The notes under the pieces: model-generated
Seen by the model: only the letters and a program-made list of their open reading frames with translations
Told to the model about the DNA's origin: nothing
The model's database searches: none
Part shown: positions 1 to 10,175 of the stretch, one piece after another
How the letters are laid out: every line of letters begins with the position of its first letter
How positions within the stretch are numbered: the stretch's first letter is position 1
Made by a program: the position numbers and the translations under genes
From: Platanthera guangdongensis
Taxonomy: Eukaryota > Streptophyta > Magnoliopsida > Asparagales > Orchidaceae
Length of the DNA: 64,000 nt
Direction: 5' to 3'
Assembly: GCA_039583875.1 (NCBI GenBank)
Contig: CM077153.1
Coordinates: 111,472,568-111,536,567 of the forward strand

Positions 1-99
1 ATTTCTTGTGTTGACAAGAATTCTACAGCCGATGCATGTTTAAACTGGATGGAGGTATAATATGACCTTACGGACACGATTCGACGAGTAACGAAGCTG

Positions 100-1450
100 C
101 ATGAAAGTCTCCAATGCTATGCAAAAGAGGAACTAGATGGCAAATTCTCCTGGGATGACGGCCTTTTGCAGAAAGAGGGTCGTTTGTGCGTCCGAGTATG
201 GGTAAGTTGAGAGAAGAATTGATGTATGAAGCGCACTTTACAAAATACTCAATTCACCCTGGGAGCACAAGGATGTTCAAGGATATGAAAAAGTTGTTTT
301 GGTGGCCAGGACTAAAGAAAGAAATAGCTCATTATGTGCCTAAATGTCAAACTCATGCTTTGGTGAAAGCGGAATGCCAGAAGCCTGGTGGTTCTTGAAG
401 TCATTACCGATTCCGGAATGGAAGTTTGATGATATTTCCATGGATTTCGTGCACGGGTTGTCGAGATCTCAACGCGGAAATGATTCAATCTGTGTGATTG
501 TAGACCGGTTGACAAATGTGTCTTACTTCCTTCCGAACAAGCGGGACAATTCAGTGGAAATTTTGGCAAAACTCTATGTCGAGCAGATCGTACGGCTGCA
601 TGGTGTTCCTCGTAGCATCGTGAGTGATCGTGATGGGTGATTCACATCGAACGATTGGAGGCTACTCCATCAATTGTTGGGAACGAAGGTAACATTCTGT
701 ACGACCATTCATCCCCAAATGGATGGACAGACTTAGAGTACCAACAGAACAATGGAGGATATGCTTCAAATGAGCTCTCTGGATTTTGGTAATAGATGGG
801 AAGATCATCTCTATATGGTGGAGTTTGCCTATAACAATAGCTACCAAGCAAGCATCGATATGGCACCGTTTGAAGCTATGTATGATCGTAGATGTCGTAC
901 ACCGTTATCTTAGGCAAAAGCAGGCGAATCCAAACTATATAAGTGTAAAGAAGTCGATGAAGCTAACTCGACGATACGCTCTATTCGGGAGAGGTTGATG
1001 ATAGCTCAGGATCAACAAGCAAAATACTACAACGCCAAGCACCGGAACGTGGAGTTCACGGTTGGCGATTGGGTATATTTGAAGATCAAACCCTTCAAAG
1101 GCGTGTCCAGGATATCTTGGTCCATTTGAAGTGGTGGAGCGAGTTGGGGAAGCTGCCTATCGGCTAGCTCTTTCGGCAGAATTGAGTGTATTACATGATG
1201 TGTTTCACATATCTGTGCTTCGGAAAGCCGTCAAAGATCCAGCTCAAGTGATCGAGAACGATCGTGTGCCGGTTGAGTATGACTAACGACGAAGGTTAGG
1301 CCCATTCGAATCGAGGATCGATCCGATAAATAGTTGCGGAACAAGACAATCGGGATGGTCAAAGTCCGGTGGGACAACTGTGGCCATGAGGAGCTAACAT
1401 GGGCGCGAAAGTTGACCATGCGAGCTGAATTTCCCCAGCTGTTTATGTAA
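100..1450 (+). pseudogene. integrase and chromodomain remnant of Tekay-like pol
   Basis: Reading across several frames gives, in order, an integrase zinc-binding domain (around 215-360, with WWPGLKKEIAHYV), the integrase core (around 400-640, with [17 protein letters not shown] and the second-aspartate region SDRDG), the GPFEVVERVGEAAYRL tail near 1120 and a chromodomain-like VRWDNCGHEELTW near 1365. Integrase would join element cDNA to host DNA, and the chromodomain of this lineage guides it to heterochromatin. The second cysteine pair of the zinc finger reads C-Q-T-H instead of C-x-x-C. Frames change near 360, 640 and later, and stops interrupt the core, so it cannot make an active enzyme. 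The reading ends at TAA 1448-1450. Confidence 0.85.
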
Positions 1451-1553
1451 ACTATTGTATAGTGGACCTCTTGTTGTAACAAACATTTTGGAGTTATAAC
1501 ATCTTGTTTTTGGTTTCCTTACTATGTGCATATTTTCGGACAAAATTTCTTGT

Positions 1554-1567
1554 AAGGAGGGGAGGGT
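1554..1567 (+). other. polypurine tract of Tekay-like element
   Basis: A purine run AAGGAGGGGAGGG lies directly before the LTR start TGTAACACCCC. Position and composition fit the plus-strand primer used in reverse transcription. Confidence 0.8.
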
Positions 1568-1609
1568 TGTAACACCCCAAATCCCAAGTTTGGGTTAAGG
1601 TTGGGCAAC

Positions 1610-2070
1610 ACGGCCTATGACACGGGCGTGTCCCAAGCCGTGTCGTCCTCTGGTTCGTCGACCTCCACTCGAGTAAATGTACTCAACGATCCTCGAGTGG
1701 GAAACATGGTATGTGACACGGGCGTGTCACATGTGACACTGGCGTGTCATATGGCCGTGTCCTTCTCTGTATTTGGCCAAGGCATTGAGGCCTTGTGGAC
1801 ACGGGCAGGACACGGGTGTATCTTTGGGGACACGGCCTGTGATACGGGCATGTCACATGATCGTGTCCTGTTCGGGTTGAATCTGTTGTGTGCCGCCTGA
1901 GGTACACGGCCGCAGACACGGGCGTGTCTGATGGTGTGTTAAGGCACATGTCCTGTGATACGGGCGTGTCATATAGACGTATCCTGATATGGGTAAGTCG
2001 GTTGTGTGCCACTTAAGGAACACGGATTGTGACACATACGTGACACAGGCCGTGTCAGCCCAAAAATAGA
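1610..2070. repeat. array of GACACGGGCGTGTC-like palindromes
   Basis: At least ten copies or near copies of a 14-bp motif centred on GGGC, flanked by GACAC and GTGTC arms, occur in about 450 bp, for example near 1619, 1717, 1732, 1830, 1915 and 1958. The arms pair with each other, so each copy is a short dyad. Many copies also contain CACGTG-like or ACACGG sub-motifs. Such motifs are common in Tekay LTRs of several plants; their role is unknown. Confidence 0.8.
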
Positions 2071-2850
2071 CCTTTGTGGAAAATTTGTGGTCGTCCATTT
2101 TCTTCACCTGGGATCTGATGGCCAAGGCTTCTCCTTGCTGGTTCATAGTCAAGGATTGAGAAGAGAATCCTCATTTTGACTTGGGTCATTCTCTTTCTAA
2201 AAGAGCTAGAGTGAAGGGAGAGGAAGGAGGAGGAGGAGAAAGGGAGCCGGCCACCGGTGGAGCTGCCGAGTTCCGAAGCGAGATCTGAGGGTAGATTTCT
2301 GGAGGCAAAGTCGTTGCGGTGCTTTCCAACCAGCTAGAATTCCATGGCTCCAAAGTGGTCGTCAAGGGTAACGATCTTGCTTCTTGGACATGTGAAGTTC
2401 TTCTTTTTGGCATGTGCATGGATTTACACCACCAGAGGGTGGATTGTGAAGGGATTTCCTTGGGTTGATTCTTGGAATCCCCAATCGTCTTGTATATAGA
2501 TCCAGAAATGTGTAGTACGGAATATGCATGTTGTGTGAAGCGCATCTGGACTGGTTGGTCTGGATTGGTGATGTTTCATTTGCACACCGGAGAAGACTCT
2601 ATGGATAAAAGTGTAGTTTGTTGAGTTGATGGGTTGGACCTGTGAAGGGCTGTAGCAGGAAGTTCTGGAGTGGTAGGCCCGAAAAATACCCTTGTGATGC
2701 TTGTACTGTATGCTATGGCAAGACGAGTTTTCTGGCACTGCAGGATGCTGTAGGGTTTGGGCGGAGTTGGGTGCAAAAAGTTAGTTCTGCGGAACCTGCT
2801 AAGCGATCGTGAGAGATGCTAGAATGGACTCTCCTTGTTGGTTATGAATC

Positions 2851-2952
2851 CAGTCCTTGGTGGATATTATGGCTCTTGTGAGGACAGTCCGTGGTGGACA
2901 ATGTGACTATTGTGAAGCCAGTCCTTGGTGGACGGTATGGCTATTTTGAGAT
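2851..2952 (+). repeat. three 33-35 bp tandem units in the LTR
   Basis: The motif CAGTCCTTGGTGGA restarts at 2851, 2884 and 2919, each followed by a similar TATGGCT or TGTGACT stretch. The units are imperfect direct repeats inside the U3/R part of the LTR. Confidence 0.75.
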
Positions 2953-3680
2953 TGATGAGCTCTTAAAAAGGCCTTGTGCCGAACAGGAATGGTGAAACCG
3001 ACCCGCGCCTTTGATTTGGCCTCGAGTATGTTGGTATTCGGTGATGGTAAGATGACTTGATCAACGGGGGGTGGCTGATCCGTACCTGCTTTATGTCCGT
3101 CCGACTTGAAGACCTGAAAGTGCGGTCAGTTGGAGTGCATAATGAGAGTCTTAGGCCTGCGCGCCGGAAAGACTTAATGTTCAATTTTACCGTTGGGTTT
3201 CAGACCTGGAATGATGGTGGTACCCTGGTTCGCCGGTACACCAAAAATGTGCCCTGAGTGCACGGATCGTCGGGCCGCGTGGCCGACGGTTGTGATGGAT
3301 TGTTTGTGCGTGAGAGCACAATGTGTGATGTATATATCTGCCTATGAATTGCTATGCCTGCAGGGAATGAATACCACTGCCCCGGGAAAGGGGTCGGGTC
3401 GTTATAAATTGGTCAGCTGAATGCTGACCGTTGCATTGTTTGCCACCGTTGGTGGGCTGTCCTTGTGCAGGTGCTGGAGAGCCGAGCGGGACACATAAGG
3501 GCTGAAGTCCTTGCTACTGCTGCTGTTGCTGCTAGCCCTTGAATGCTAAGCAAAGAATGTTGTGTTTTGTTCATATGTGGCCGGAATGCGCGTCGATGTT
3601 TGGAATTCACATTTGTAACGAGTAACTGTAAGGCCATAAGGACAAACGATGTTGAATTTGTTGTACATTCCTCGAGAGTT

Positions 3681-3690
3681 TATATATAAA
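3681..3690 (+). promoter_or_regulatory. possible LTR TATA box
   Basis: TATATATAAA lies about 200 bp before the LTR end, a spacing that would leave room for R and U5. No second LTR or transcript is available to confirm it. Confidence 0.35.
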
Positions 3691-3891
3691 TGTGGCTTTA
3701 TACATATAGAGTGGACATTCATGTTTGGAGTTCCATATTATTGTTAAAATCTTCTGCTAGCATGCTCTGAGTTAGGGTGCGATTATGATTTGGTATTAAC
3801 CTATAACTTCCCCGCCTGTTTTGTGGTATATGGTGCGGGGCCCCGGTCGAACCTTCTATTATATGCTATGTGAACGGATGGAGTCGTTACA

Positions 3892-4433
3892 TGAAGTGCG
3901 ATAGATCATTATGCAACCCCATTATTTAACAATTAGCGTCAATAGGTGAGGCGAGAAAAGTACATCCGGCAGTGAATTAGTGTTCTCGTCGCGACTAGGG
4001 GTCGGGGTAGGCGAGGCTTGATTCTCTTTTAAGCAGTCTCGCCTGACCGACTTGGCCTTCTTCTTTTTCTCTAGGCGGGTGAGCTCATCGGTTGGTCTAT
4101 TACCCATCAGCCAAGGAGGAACCTTAACGCTGCTGGAGGGAGCCTACGCTTGAGCAGTGACAAGGCGAGCATGAATTTCTTGCTAGAGCTATTTTTCGAC
4201 ACACTTGGGGCACATCTTCAGGGACTTGCAGAAGCTCGAGCAGAGGGCAATGACGATAAAGATGGCCAGAAAGCAAACTCGGCGCTATCTATATAGGACC
4301 GGGGTGGGGTTCGTATAAAGGTTCCCTGCCAGGTCAGCAAGCACCCACCGAATATTAGGGGTTGGACGTGTCTTTCTGAGAGCAAGGCTAGCTCAAAAAG
4401 AGAGGGGATTGTGTACAACCCCATATTCGCTGG
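3892..4433. other. unassigned DNA between two retrotransposons
   Basis: I recognise no gene, LTR end or repeat family here. A 61-codon open stretch on the - strand (3922-4107, Lys-rich) is short and has no recognisable motif. A TATATAGGA sequence is present near 4290. This may be old host DNA or a fragment of an older element. Confidence 0.4.
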
Positions 4434-4795
4434 GTGGGACCAAGATGCCCCAAGGACCCGGATTGGGCTAGCTTTGGGCTAAAATTGGGTCAGATAAGAA
4501 AGTTGGCGGGAACGCTCTCACTGTAAGTTGGCGGGAAGGCTCTCGCCCAGTGATCGATTAACGCCATTTAATCAAACGATAGTCGTCGAACTCTAATTAG
4601 GCAAACTGAGAAGGTTCGGCCTGTTTAGCTGAGAACATTAATTTATCAAACGCCATTCGTCGAACATTATTCGTCGAACGTCATTCGTTGAACTGAGCCT
4701 TCGACTTAAGTTATTCTTGTCGAGCAGGTTTAGGTTTAGGGCATAGCCAAACCTGGGCAGGGGAAATGGCTCGCGCCTCGGTACAGCGAAAGCCC

Positions 4796-5020
4796 TTGGC
4801 ATTGAGTGATGCTTCTCCACTCGACGCTCCCACCAACCCTTGGCATTGAGTGATGCTTCTCCACTCGTCGCTCGCACCAGTCTTTGGTGTTGAGTGATGC
4901 TTCTCCACTCGACGCTCCCGCCAGCCATTGGCCGTTGAGTGATGCTTCTCAACTCGATGCTCCCGCCAGCCCTTGGTGTCGTGTGATTCTTCTCCACTCA
5001 ACGCTCCCACTCAACCCAGA
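4796..5020. repeat. five imperfect 44-46 bp tandem repeats
   Basis: Five head-to-tail units each carry a form of TTGGCATTGAGTGATGCTTC, then CCACTCGACGCTCCC. Both a GAGTG box and its complement CACTC occur in each unit, so every unit can fold on itself. Open reading frames on the - strand here are by-products of the 3n-like repeats and not genes. Confidence 0.85.
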
Positions 5021-5162
5021 CCTAAAAATTCCTAAATACCCCTAGGTCTGCAATTAGCTCATCAGAACAGCAGAGTTTGGCTATTGGCAGACCAGCCCGG
5101 GGGCATTTTAGTAATTTTAGCGCAGCAGGATTATGTTTTTTGTAGAGCAGATAGTGAAAATC

Positions 5163-5171
5163 TATAAATAG
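5163..5171 (+). promoter_or_regulatory. possible TATA box
   Basis: TATAAATAGAC follows a G/C-richer stretch and is followed by a moderately AT-rich leader-like sequence. It resembles plant LTR promoters, but the LTR to which it would belong is not delimited. Confidence 0.3.
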
Positions 5172-5519
5172 ACCCATAGAGTTCCTTAGAAGGCAGGCTT
5201 TTGATATTTCCACAAATTTCCTTCTGGTGCTTTCTGAGGAACTCCTAGCCCAGCAACTGGCTTTGGAGGGGAAGCGCTCAGAGAACTTCCAGGTTAGTGG
5301 AGGGACCTCCCAGCTGAGTCTTTGGGTCATTTCTTAGTCCTTCATCACTAGTCAGGAGTAGAGGTTTGTGTGAAATAGGTTCCGGCTCACCCCTAGGTCC
5401 TAACTCTCGTTGAGGCCAGTTTTTGGCTTCAATAATCTTTTTGAACTTTGTTAACTTTTTGTTGACTTTGCTAACGTCTGCCATTCTGGGCTTAGAAAAA
5501 TTCAGACCAAGTACTCAGG

Positions 5520-6265
5520 CTTTGAGTGCGTTGAGTGAACATGCTCTCCTCAACGAATCTGGACTTATAAAATTTTCTACTCTGCTAGGCGTTGAGTGAG
5601 TAAGATCCACTCAATGCTTTTTAACATAGTCAGCTTCTCAACTTGTCCAGGCATTGAGAGCATTGAGTGTATAAGCTTCACTTAATGCTTTTTTGCTTTA
5701 GCTCGGTCTTCATCCCTTTCTGCAACTATGGTGTTGAGAGTGTTCAGTGTATAAGCTTCACTCAACGATTCTGGATTTAGAATAATTTTGCTCTGCATGA
5801 AGGCGTTGAGAGCGTTGAGTGTATAAGCTTCACTCAACGCTTTTATACTTAGCCAAATCTCCTTCTGTCTAAAGGCATTCAGTGAGCATGTCTCACTCAA
5901 AGCTTTCTGCCTTGGACTCTGAAATCTGGTGTTGACTGCGTTGAGTGTATAAGCTCCACTCAATGATTCTGGACTTAGAAAAATTTTGCTCTGCATGAAG
6001 GTGTTGAGTGTGTTGACTGCACTTAATGAATCTGTACTTAAAAGAATTCTGCTCTGTATGAAGGCGTTGAGTGTGTTGACTACACTCGATGCTTTGTCCC
6101 TTTGGCATTGACAGTTGCAGCATGACTCAACTCTTTCTAAATTTGGCATTGAGTGTGCTGACTTCACTTAATGCTATTATACTTCGACAAAAAATTTTGT
6201 CTTTCTTCCAAGGCTTTGAGTGAATCAGCATGGCGTTGAATGAGCTGACTTCACTCAATGCTTTT
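5520..6265. repeat. palindromic GCGTTGAGTG / CACTCAACGC repeat field
   Basis: About ten units, 55-75 bp apart, carry GCGTTGAGTG, a short core with TATAAGCTTC or similar, and CACTCAACGC, the exact reverse complement of the first arm. The unit near 5813-5841 is perfect for 10 bp on each side. Other copies are diverged (GTGTTGAGTG, CACTCAATGC). The repeat is related in motif to the 4796-5020 array. Confidence 0.8.
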
Positions 6266-6418
6266 GGACTTAGTCGAATGTGTTTCAACTACTTATTATT
6301 GATTTGGGCTAGGATTACTATTCTTTGTTTAAGATGTTTATTTATATCCAACTTGTATAGACTAGGGTCATAGGTTATTTCCAAGGTTGTTACTACAGAA
6401 GGAATTCCAGAGAAGTAC

Positions 6419-6730
6419 AGTTTGACGAACACAGAGCTCAGTTCGATGAATGCAGAGCTCAGTTCGATGAATGTAGAGCTCAGTTCGACGAACTCCTATC
6501 TCCAACTCTAAAGAATAGTTCGACGAAAGAGAAAACTTTGTTCGACGAACTCTGAGCTCAGTTCGACGAATGCAGAGCTCAGCTCGATGAAAGTGGTAGC
6601 TCAGTTTGTAAAAGATTAGTTCGACGAAGGCCAAGCTCAGTTTGATGAACGTAGAGCTCATATCGATGAAAGAGAAAATTATGTTCGACGAACTCCAGGC
6701 TCAGTTCGACGAAATGCTTGTTGAGTTCGA
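6419..6730. repeat. TTCGACGAA-type 21-bp repeats
   Basis: About a dozen copies of GTTCGACGAA or GTTCGATGAA, usually followed by TGCAGAGCTCA, give a period near 21 bp in the first part and more irregular spacing later. The opposite-strand form TTCGTCGAAC occurs in a small cluster at 4640-4690, so the two groups are in inverted orientation. Confidence 0.8.
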
Positions 6731-7678
6731 CGAATCAGACAGTTACAGAACGCAGAATATTTTCGTATGATTGGTAACTGAAACTCTGATATTTAATGCT
6801 AAATATTCTAATGAATAAAGCCATTTAAGGCAGTATTAAATATGGATTTCTCACAGTGTTTAAGATCTATTAATTTCCAAGGCAGTTATAATTTCTCAAG
6901 GGATTCAGACGTTTCAGAGTCGTCTTATTTCAAAAATTTGAATTCTTCCATGACAGCATATATAAATTTATAGAAGATTGCTGCTTAATATTTTTTCTGG
7001 GCACACAAAGATTTTATTAGAAAAATAGATATTCTGCTTCAGACTTTTCTCAAGAGACATCCAATTTCTTAACTTTCTGGAATATCTACTGGAAGTGCAA
7101 AATTACCAGGAAGGCCCACACCCTGAAGAAAAGTCTCCTCCCTGGATCACAATTTCTATTTAAATCAGGGGGAGACTTTTTGCAACATCATCCACTATTA
7201 TCTTCTTAAAGATTCTTGAAAGAGAATAGAACATCTAAAAAATTTTGTTTATTCTTTAAACTGTGTACATGGTTCTAACTCCCTTCAAAAGTTAACCCTT
7301 GGTTCCTAAATCACATGATCAAAAGACTTAAGTTTGGTTTTTGGGTACCTGGTCAAAAGCCCAAAGGGTTGCTAGATCTCCCTTAAAAAATACATCTTCT
7401 GGTGATAGGACAACTGATCAAAAACCTATAGTGGATTCCTATCAGGGTGGTAGAAGAGTAGACATACTCAGATTTATTGGGGAACTACTAAAAATTCATT
7501 TTGTCGTCTATGATTATTTTTCTTTTTATTTATATACTGTGATTTTTTATCTGTCTATCTATATATATATCATATAATTTTTAACTGCTATAAAAATAAA
7601 ATCCAATTTTAAATATACACTATTCACCGCTCCCCTCCCCCTCTAGTGTAAAGTTAGATCTATCCATTCACTTTCAAT

Positions 7679-7690
7679 TGGTATCAGAGA
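7679..7690 (+). other. Ty1/copia primer binding site (initiator Met tRNA)
   Basis: TGGTATCAGAGA begins two bases after the LTR end at 7676. TGGTATCAGAG is the well-known complement of the 3' end of plant initiator methionine tRNA and is the standard primer site of SIRE and other copia elements. Confidence 0.9.
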
Positions 7691-7719
7691 GAGGTTGGTT
7701 GTTTTACAGGCTAAAACTT

Positions 7720-8429
7720 GAACCAACAGATCCTGATAGATCTTGTTTTACCTAGTTGTTTGAATTTATCATAGCACAAAATAAGGAGTATTCGAGCACT
7801 AGACCTTCTGTTTGCAATCTTAATAAGTTTGCATTATGGAAAGCATAGATTAGATTATATATGAATTCTATTGATGAGGATATCTACAATTCCATTTTGA
7901 CAGGTCCACCTCTACCACTGGCAACAACAAGCACCAGTGCTACACCACCACCAGAATGGACAAAAGCTCAAAGAAAGGCAAATATTACTGATGCAAATAC
8001 TATGAATATACTAGCCCAAATAATATCAGATGACATTTTTTAGAAGGTTGTTGAATGCACTTCAGAAAAAGATATTTGGGACTCATTCACAGTAATGGTA
8101 GCTGGATCAGCAGATGAGAGAAAAGATAGATGATCTCACCTGATTTCTCAATATGAGAATTTCAAAAAGGGTGAAATTGAATCTGTTGTTGATATGTACA
8201 CAAGGCTCAATCTCATAATTAATGAACTGAAAACCTTGGAGAAGGATATTACTTTAACAGAAGTCAATGATAAAATTCTAATGTGTTTCCCTAACACATA
8301 TGATTCAAGAATTTGTCCAATCAGAGAAGCCAGAAGTGTAAATAAGATTTCAACAGAAACCTTATTGGGCAAGCTAAATCCTATGAGCAGCTCATCAAAA
8401 AAGGGAAGCTGAACAAATGACCCTATCTT
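7720..8429 (+). pseudogene. SIRE-like Ty1/copia gag fragment
   Basis: The reading shows STRPSVCNLNKFALWKA then the UBN2/gag-type core (DIWDSFTVMVAGS, SQYENFKKGEIESV, DMYTRLNLIINELKTL, LLGKL). This matches the capsid half of plant copia Gag, which packages element RNA in virus-like particles. Stops occur after FALWKA (near 7848), at 8041-8043 and near 8131, and a frameshift lies near 8378 before the usual KSYEQLIKKGKLNK. The sequence is cut at 8429 by the LTR of element A1, so the nucleocapsid and pol are missing from the window. Confidence 0.85.
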
Positions 8430-10123
8430 TGTTAACCCAGAAATCGGCGATCCTTCCCAAGGTAGCCATCTCGCTAGTCTCGGCCGGCTCCGGGTTCACC
8501 CTGGAGGTTGCGATGTCCTAGGTTTGGCGGACAGGCTTCTTTGTTTGCTCGGGTCGCACGGCTTAGGTGGTCTCAGTGGTCTGACCGCCCAGGACACGCA
8601 ACGTTCCCTTTGTTGGCAGGCGTCGCGGACTGCTTCTTCAGACCGCCCCTGCAGGCCGCGCGCCTTATCAGCTAACTGGCTTAAGCTCTACATATCGACA
8701 GGTGGCGACCAACTTTGGCGGACTCGGATATTTATCCACCCAGACCACCACATTGTCAAGCAGCCTGCCTCCAGGCTGCACACCATCAGCAGTGCCGACT
8801 ACCCGCTAGCTCGCCGAATTGTAAGAATGGCGACCTGACCCCAGGTCGCTAGCTAGCAAAACCTAGTTCCACTTCGCCAGCTTGCGCAACCTGCCAAGTC
8901 TCCAAGCCTAGGCCGCCCAACAGGGGCAGCAGAGCGTTCCATTCCGCAGGCTGCGGACTTCAGCAAAAGGGTCGACCTGCCTCCTCAGTCCACCAGGTCG
9001 CCCAAGTCGACCAGCGCCACCACTGTCAGCTCGCAGACTCCAGCTCTTCTCCACTGCGGGCAGCGCGAACTCACCCTTCAGTTCGCAGATATTAATATGC
9101 CCCAGCTCTAGCTTAGCAGCTGGCGGCCTCGCCTCCATTCAGCAGCAGAGGCAGACTAGGCCTATCTCCCGCGGACACGGCGGATTCGCTATGCAGCCCG
9201 CCGTTCAACAGCTTCCAGCACCGGCTTCTTCCCAACAACGGGCGGATAACCTCCTCAGCCCGCACAGCTTGGCACGGGCTCCCTCAGCATAAAAAGAGTG
9301 GACTCCACTCAATCCGCCAGCAGCAGGACCAGCTCCAGAAGCAAGTCCCAGACTGCGCGGCCTGGCGCGGACTCGGTGGACTCCGTTCTATGCTCGCACA
9401 AGTTACCATCTCACCGAGGGAACATCATTGAAAGTCGTTACCTCCTCGGGCCTATAAAAAGTCCTCCATACCTCTCATTAGTGGGGCATGCGAAACAGCA
9501 GACATCGCCTCATGCTTGAAGACAGCCAACAATGAGCTCAAACCGTCAACCCCAGCGGACTCAATATCTCAGTCCGTGCCCTCTATTCGCCTAACAGTGC
9601 GGCCTATCGGCCTAATTTCTTAGTACGCACGGCTCCTTTCTGGAACTTTCTTTCCTTAGCCGCGAGCTTCCCGCAATGTACCCTTTATTTGGTTTCCTTG
9701 AAGAGATGTATCTCAATCTGTAAAACTCAACATTATTCAAAGGAAAACCCGTCGCAAGAGTGGCATTTAAGCCACGGCGGGCAAAGTCTGCTATTGCCGC
9801 TGTTAGCGTCCCCTTACTTCTCAGCTCAACTCTCTCGGCATCAACCAGCAAGCACAACCGTCAAAGTAACTGTCTGCTCGAAAGCTCCGGATCAACCTTC
9901 CCAACCATCTCCATACTCAGATCATCACCATTCTCTCATCTATCCCCGTAACTCTTGAATAAGCGTCTGCTCCACTCTCGAGCACTAAGAAGCTTTCTCC
10001 TCGCCTCTATCCCTGCAACCATCAATCTCATCACCTTGCCTGTGAGATCAAAAACACCCTGTTAGCTGCTAGTGCTCGCGACTCCCCTCTACTTCTCCCC
10101 TTTTTCGTTTTCACGCATCAACA
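8430..10123 (+). repeat. 5' LTR of element A1 (1,694 bp)
   Basis: Starts TGTTAACCCAG and ends GCATCAACA. A second copy of the same LTR begins at 11403 and, split by element B, ends at 26410. The 3' third resembles the LTR ends of B to F (TGGCATTTAAGCC, the GTTAGCTGCTAGTGCTCGCGAC region). The base pattern is rich in AGTCCGC/GCGGACT. The 5 bp before it are ATCTT; the matching right flank is outside the window. It was inserted into the SIRE gag. Confidence 0.85.
9453..9460 (+). promoter_or_regulatory. TATA box in A1 LTR
   Basis: CCTATAAAAAG lies about 670 bp before the LTR end, after a CTCCTCGGG stretch. The A2 copy has the degenerate CCAATAAATTT at the same place (near 25752). Confidence 0.5.
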
Positions 10124-10175
10124 GTTCACATGCTACCTTTAGATCCGAACAGACGGTGAACACTGACAGTTAGCC
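10124..10175 (+). other. A1 leader with unusual primer-site region
   Basis: After the LTR end GCATCAACA comes GTTCACATGCTACCTTTAGA and then TCCGAACAGACGG. There is no TGG-type primer site. The corresponding leaders of A2, B, C, D and E read GTTAACACGCGACCTTCAGA or close variants, so this block is a shared family feature. Confidence 0.7.

Larger units (their letters stand above)
1..3891 (+). mobile_element. Tekay/Del-like Ty3/gypsy chromovirus, 3' part
   Basis: The remains of integrase and a chromodomain-like tail are followed by a polypurine tract and one long LTR, so this is the 3' end of a + strand Ty3/gypsy element whose 5' part lies outside the window. The LTR begins TGTAACACCCC, as is usual for plant Tekay/Del elements, and ends GTTACA, giving a 6-bp terminal inverted repeat. 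The base after the LTR starts TGAAG, which would be the right copy of a 5-bp target duplication; the left copy is outside the window. The coding part has frameshifts and stops, so the copy is dead. Confidence 0.85.
1568..3891 (+). repeat. 3' LTR of Tekay-like element (2,324 bp)
   Basis: The LTR starts TGTAACACCCC and ends GTCGTTACA; the outer six bases are inverted copies (TGTAAC/GTTACA). It lies right after the polypurine tract. It contains an array of short palindromic GACACGGGCGTGTC-like motifs (1610-2070), three tandem 33-35 bp units (2851-2952) and a TATATATAAA stretch about 200 bp before its end. No partner LTR is present, so its exact ends rest on the terminal repeat and the tract. Confidence 0.85.
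4434..7676 (+). repeat. minisatellite-rich region ending in a SIRE-like 5' LTR
   Basis: The right end is a clear SIRE/Maximus-type LTR terminus: a CACTATTC-type stretch, the CCCCTCTAGTG motif and a final CACTTTCA, followed after two bases by an initiator-Met primer site at 7679. The left boundary is not resolved; 4434 is only where the sequence character changes. The interval holds three minisatellite classes (4796-5020, 5520-6265, 6419-6730), a TATAAATAG box near 5163, and AT-rich unique sequence from 6760 onward. It could be one very long LTR or an LTR plus older DNA. Confidence 0.5.

Noticed and set aside
3922..4107. small Lys-rich gene on the - strand
   Set aside because: 61 codons, no recognisable domain, no clear promoter and no second copy in the window.
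4796..5020. CRISPR-like direct repeats
   Set aside because: Units are head to tail without unique spacers, are imperfect, and the DNA is plant nuclear.
5682..6167. 161-codon open frame with repeated TLNAF-like peptides
   Set aside because: It is produced by the GCGTTGAGTG/CACTCAACGC minisatellite; unit lengths differ and no frame is conserved.
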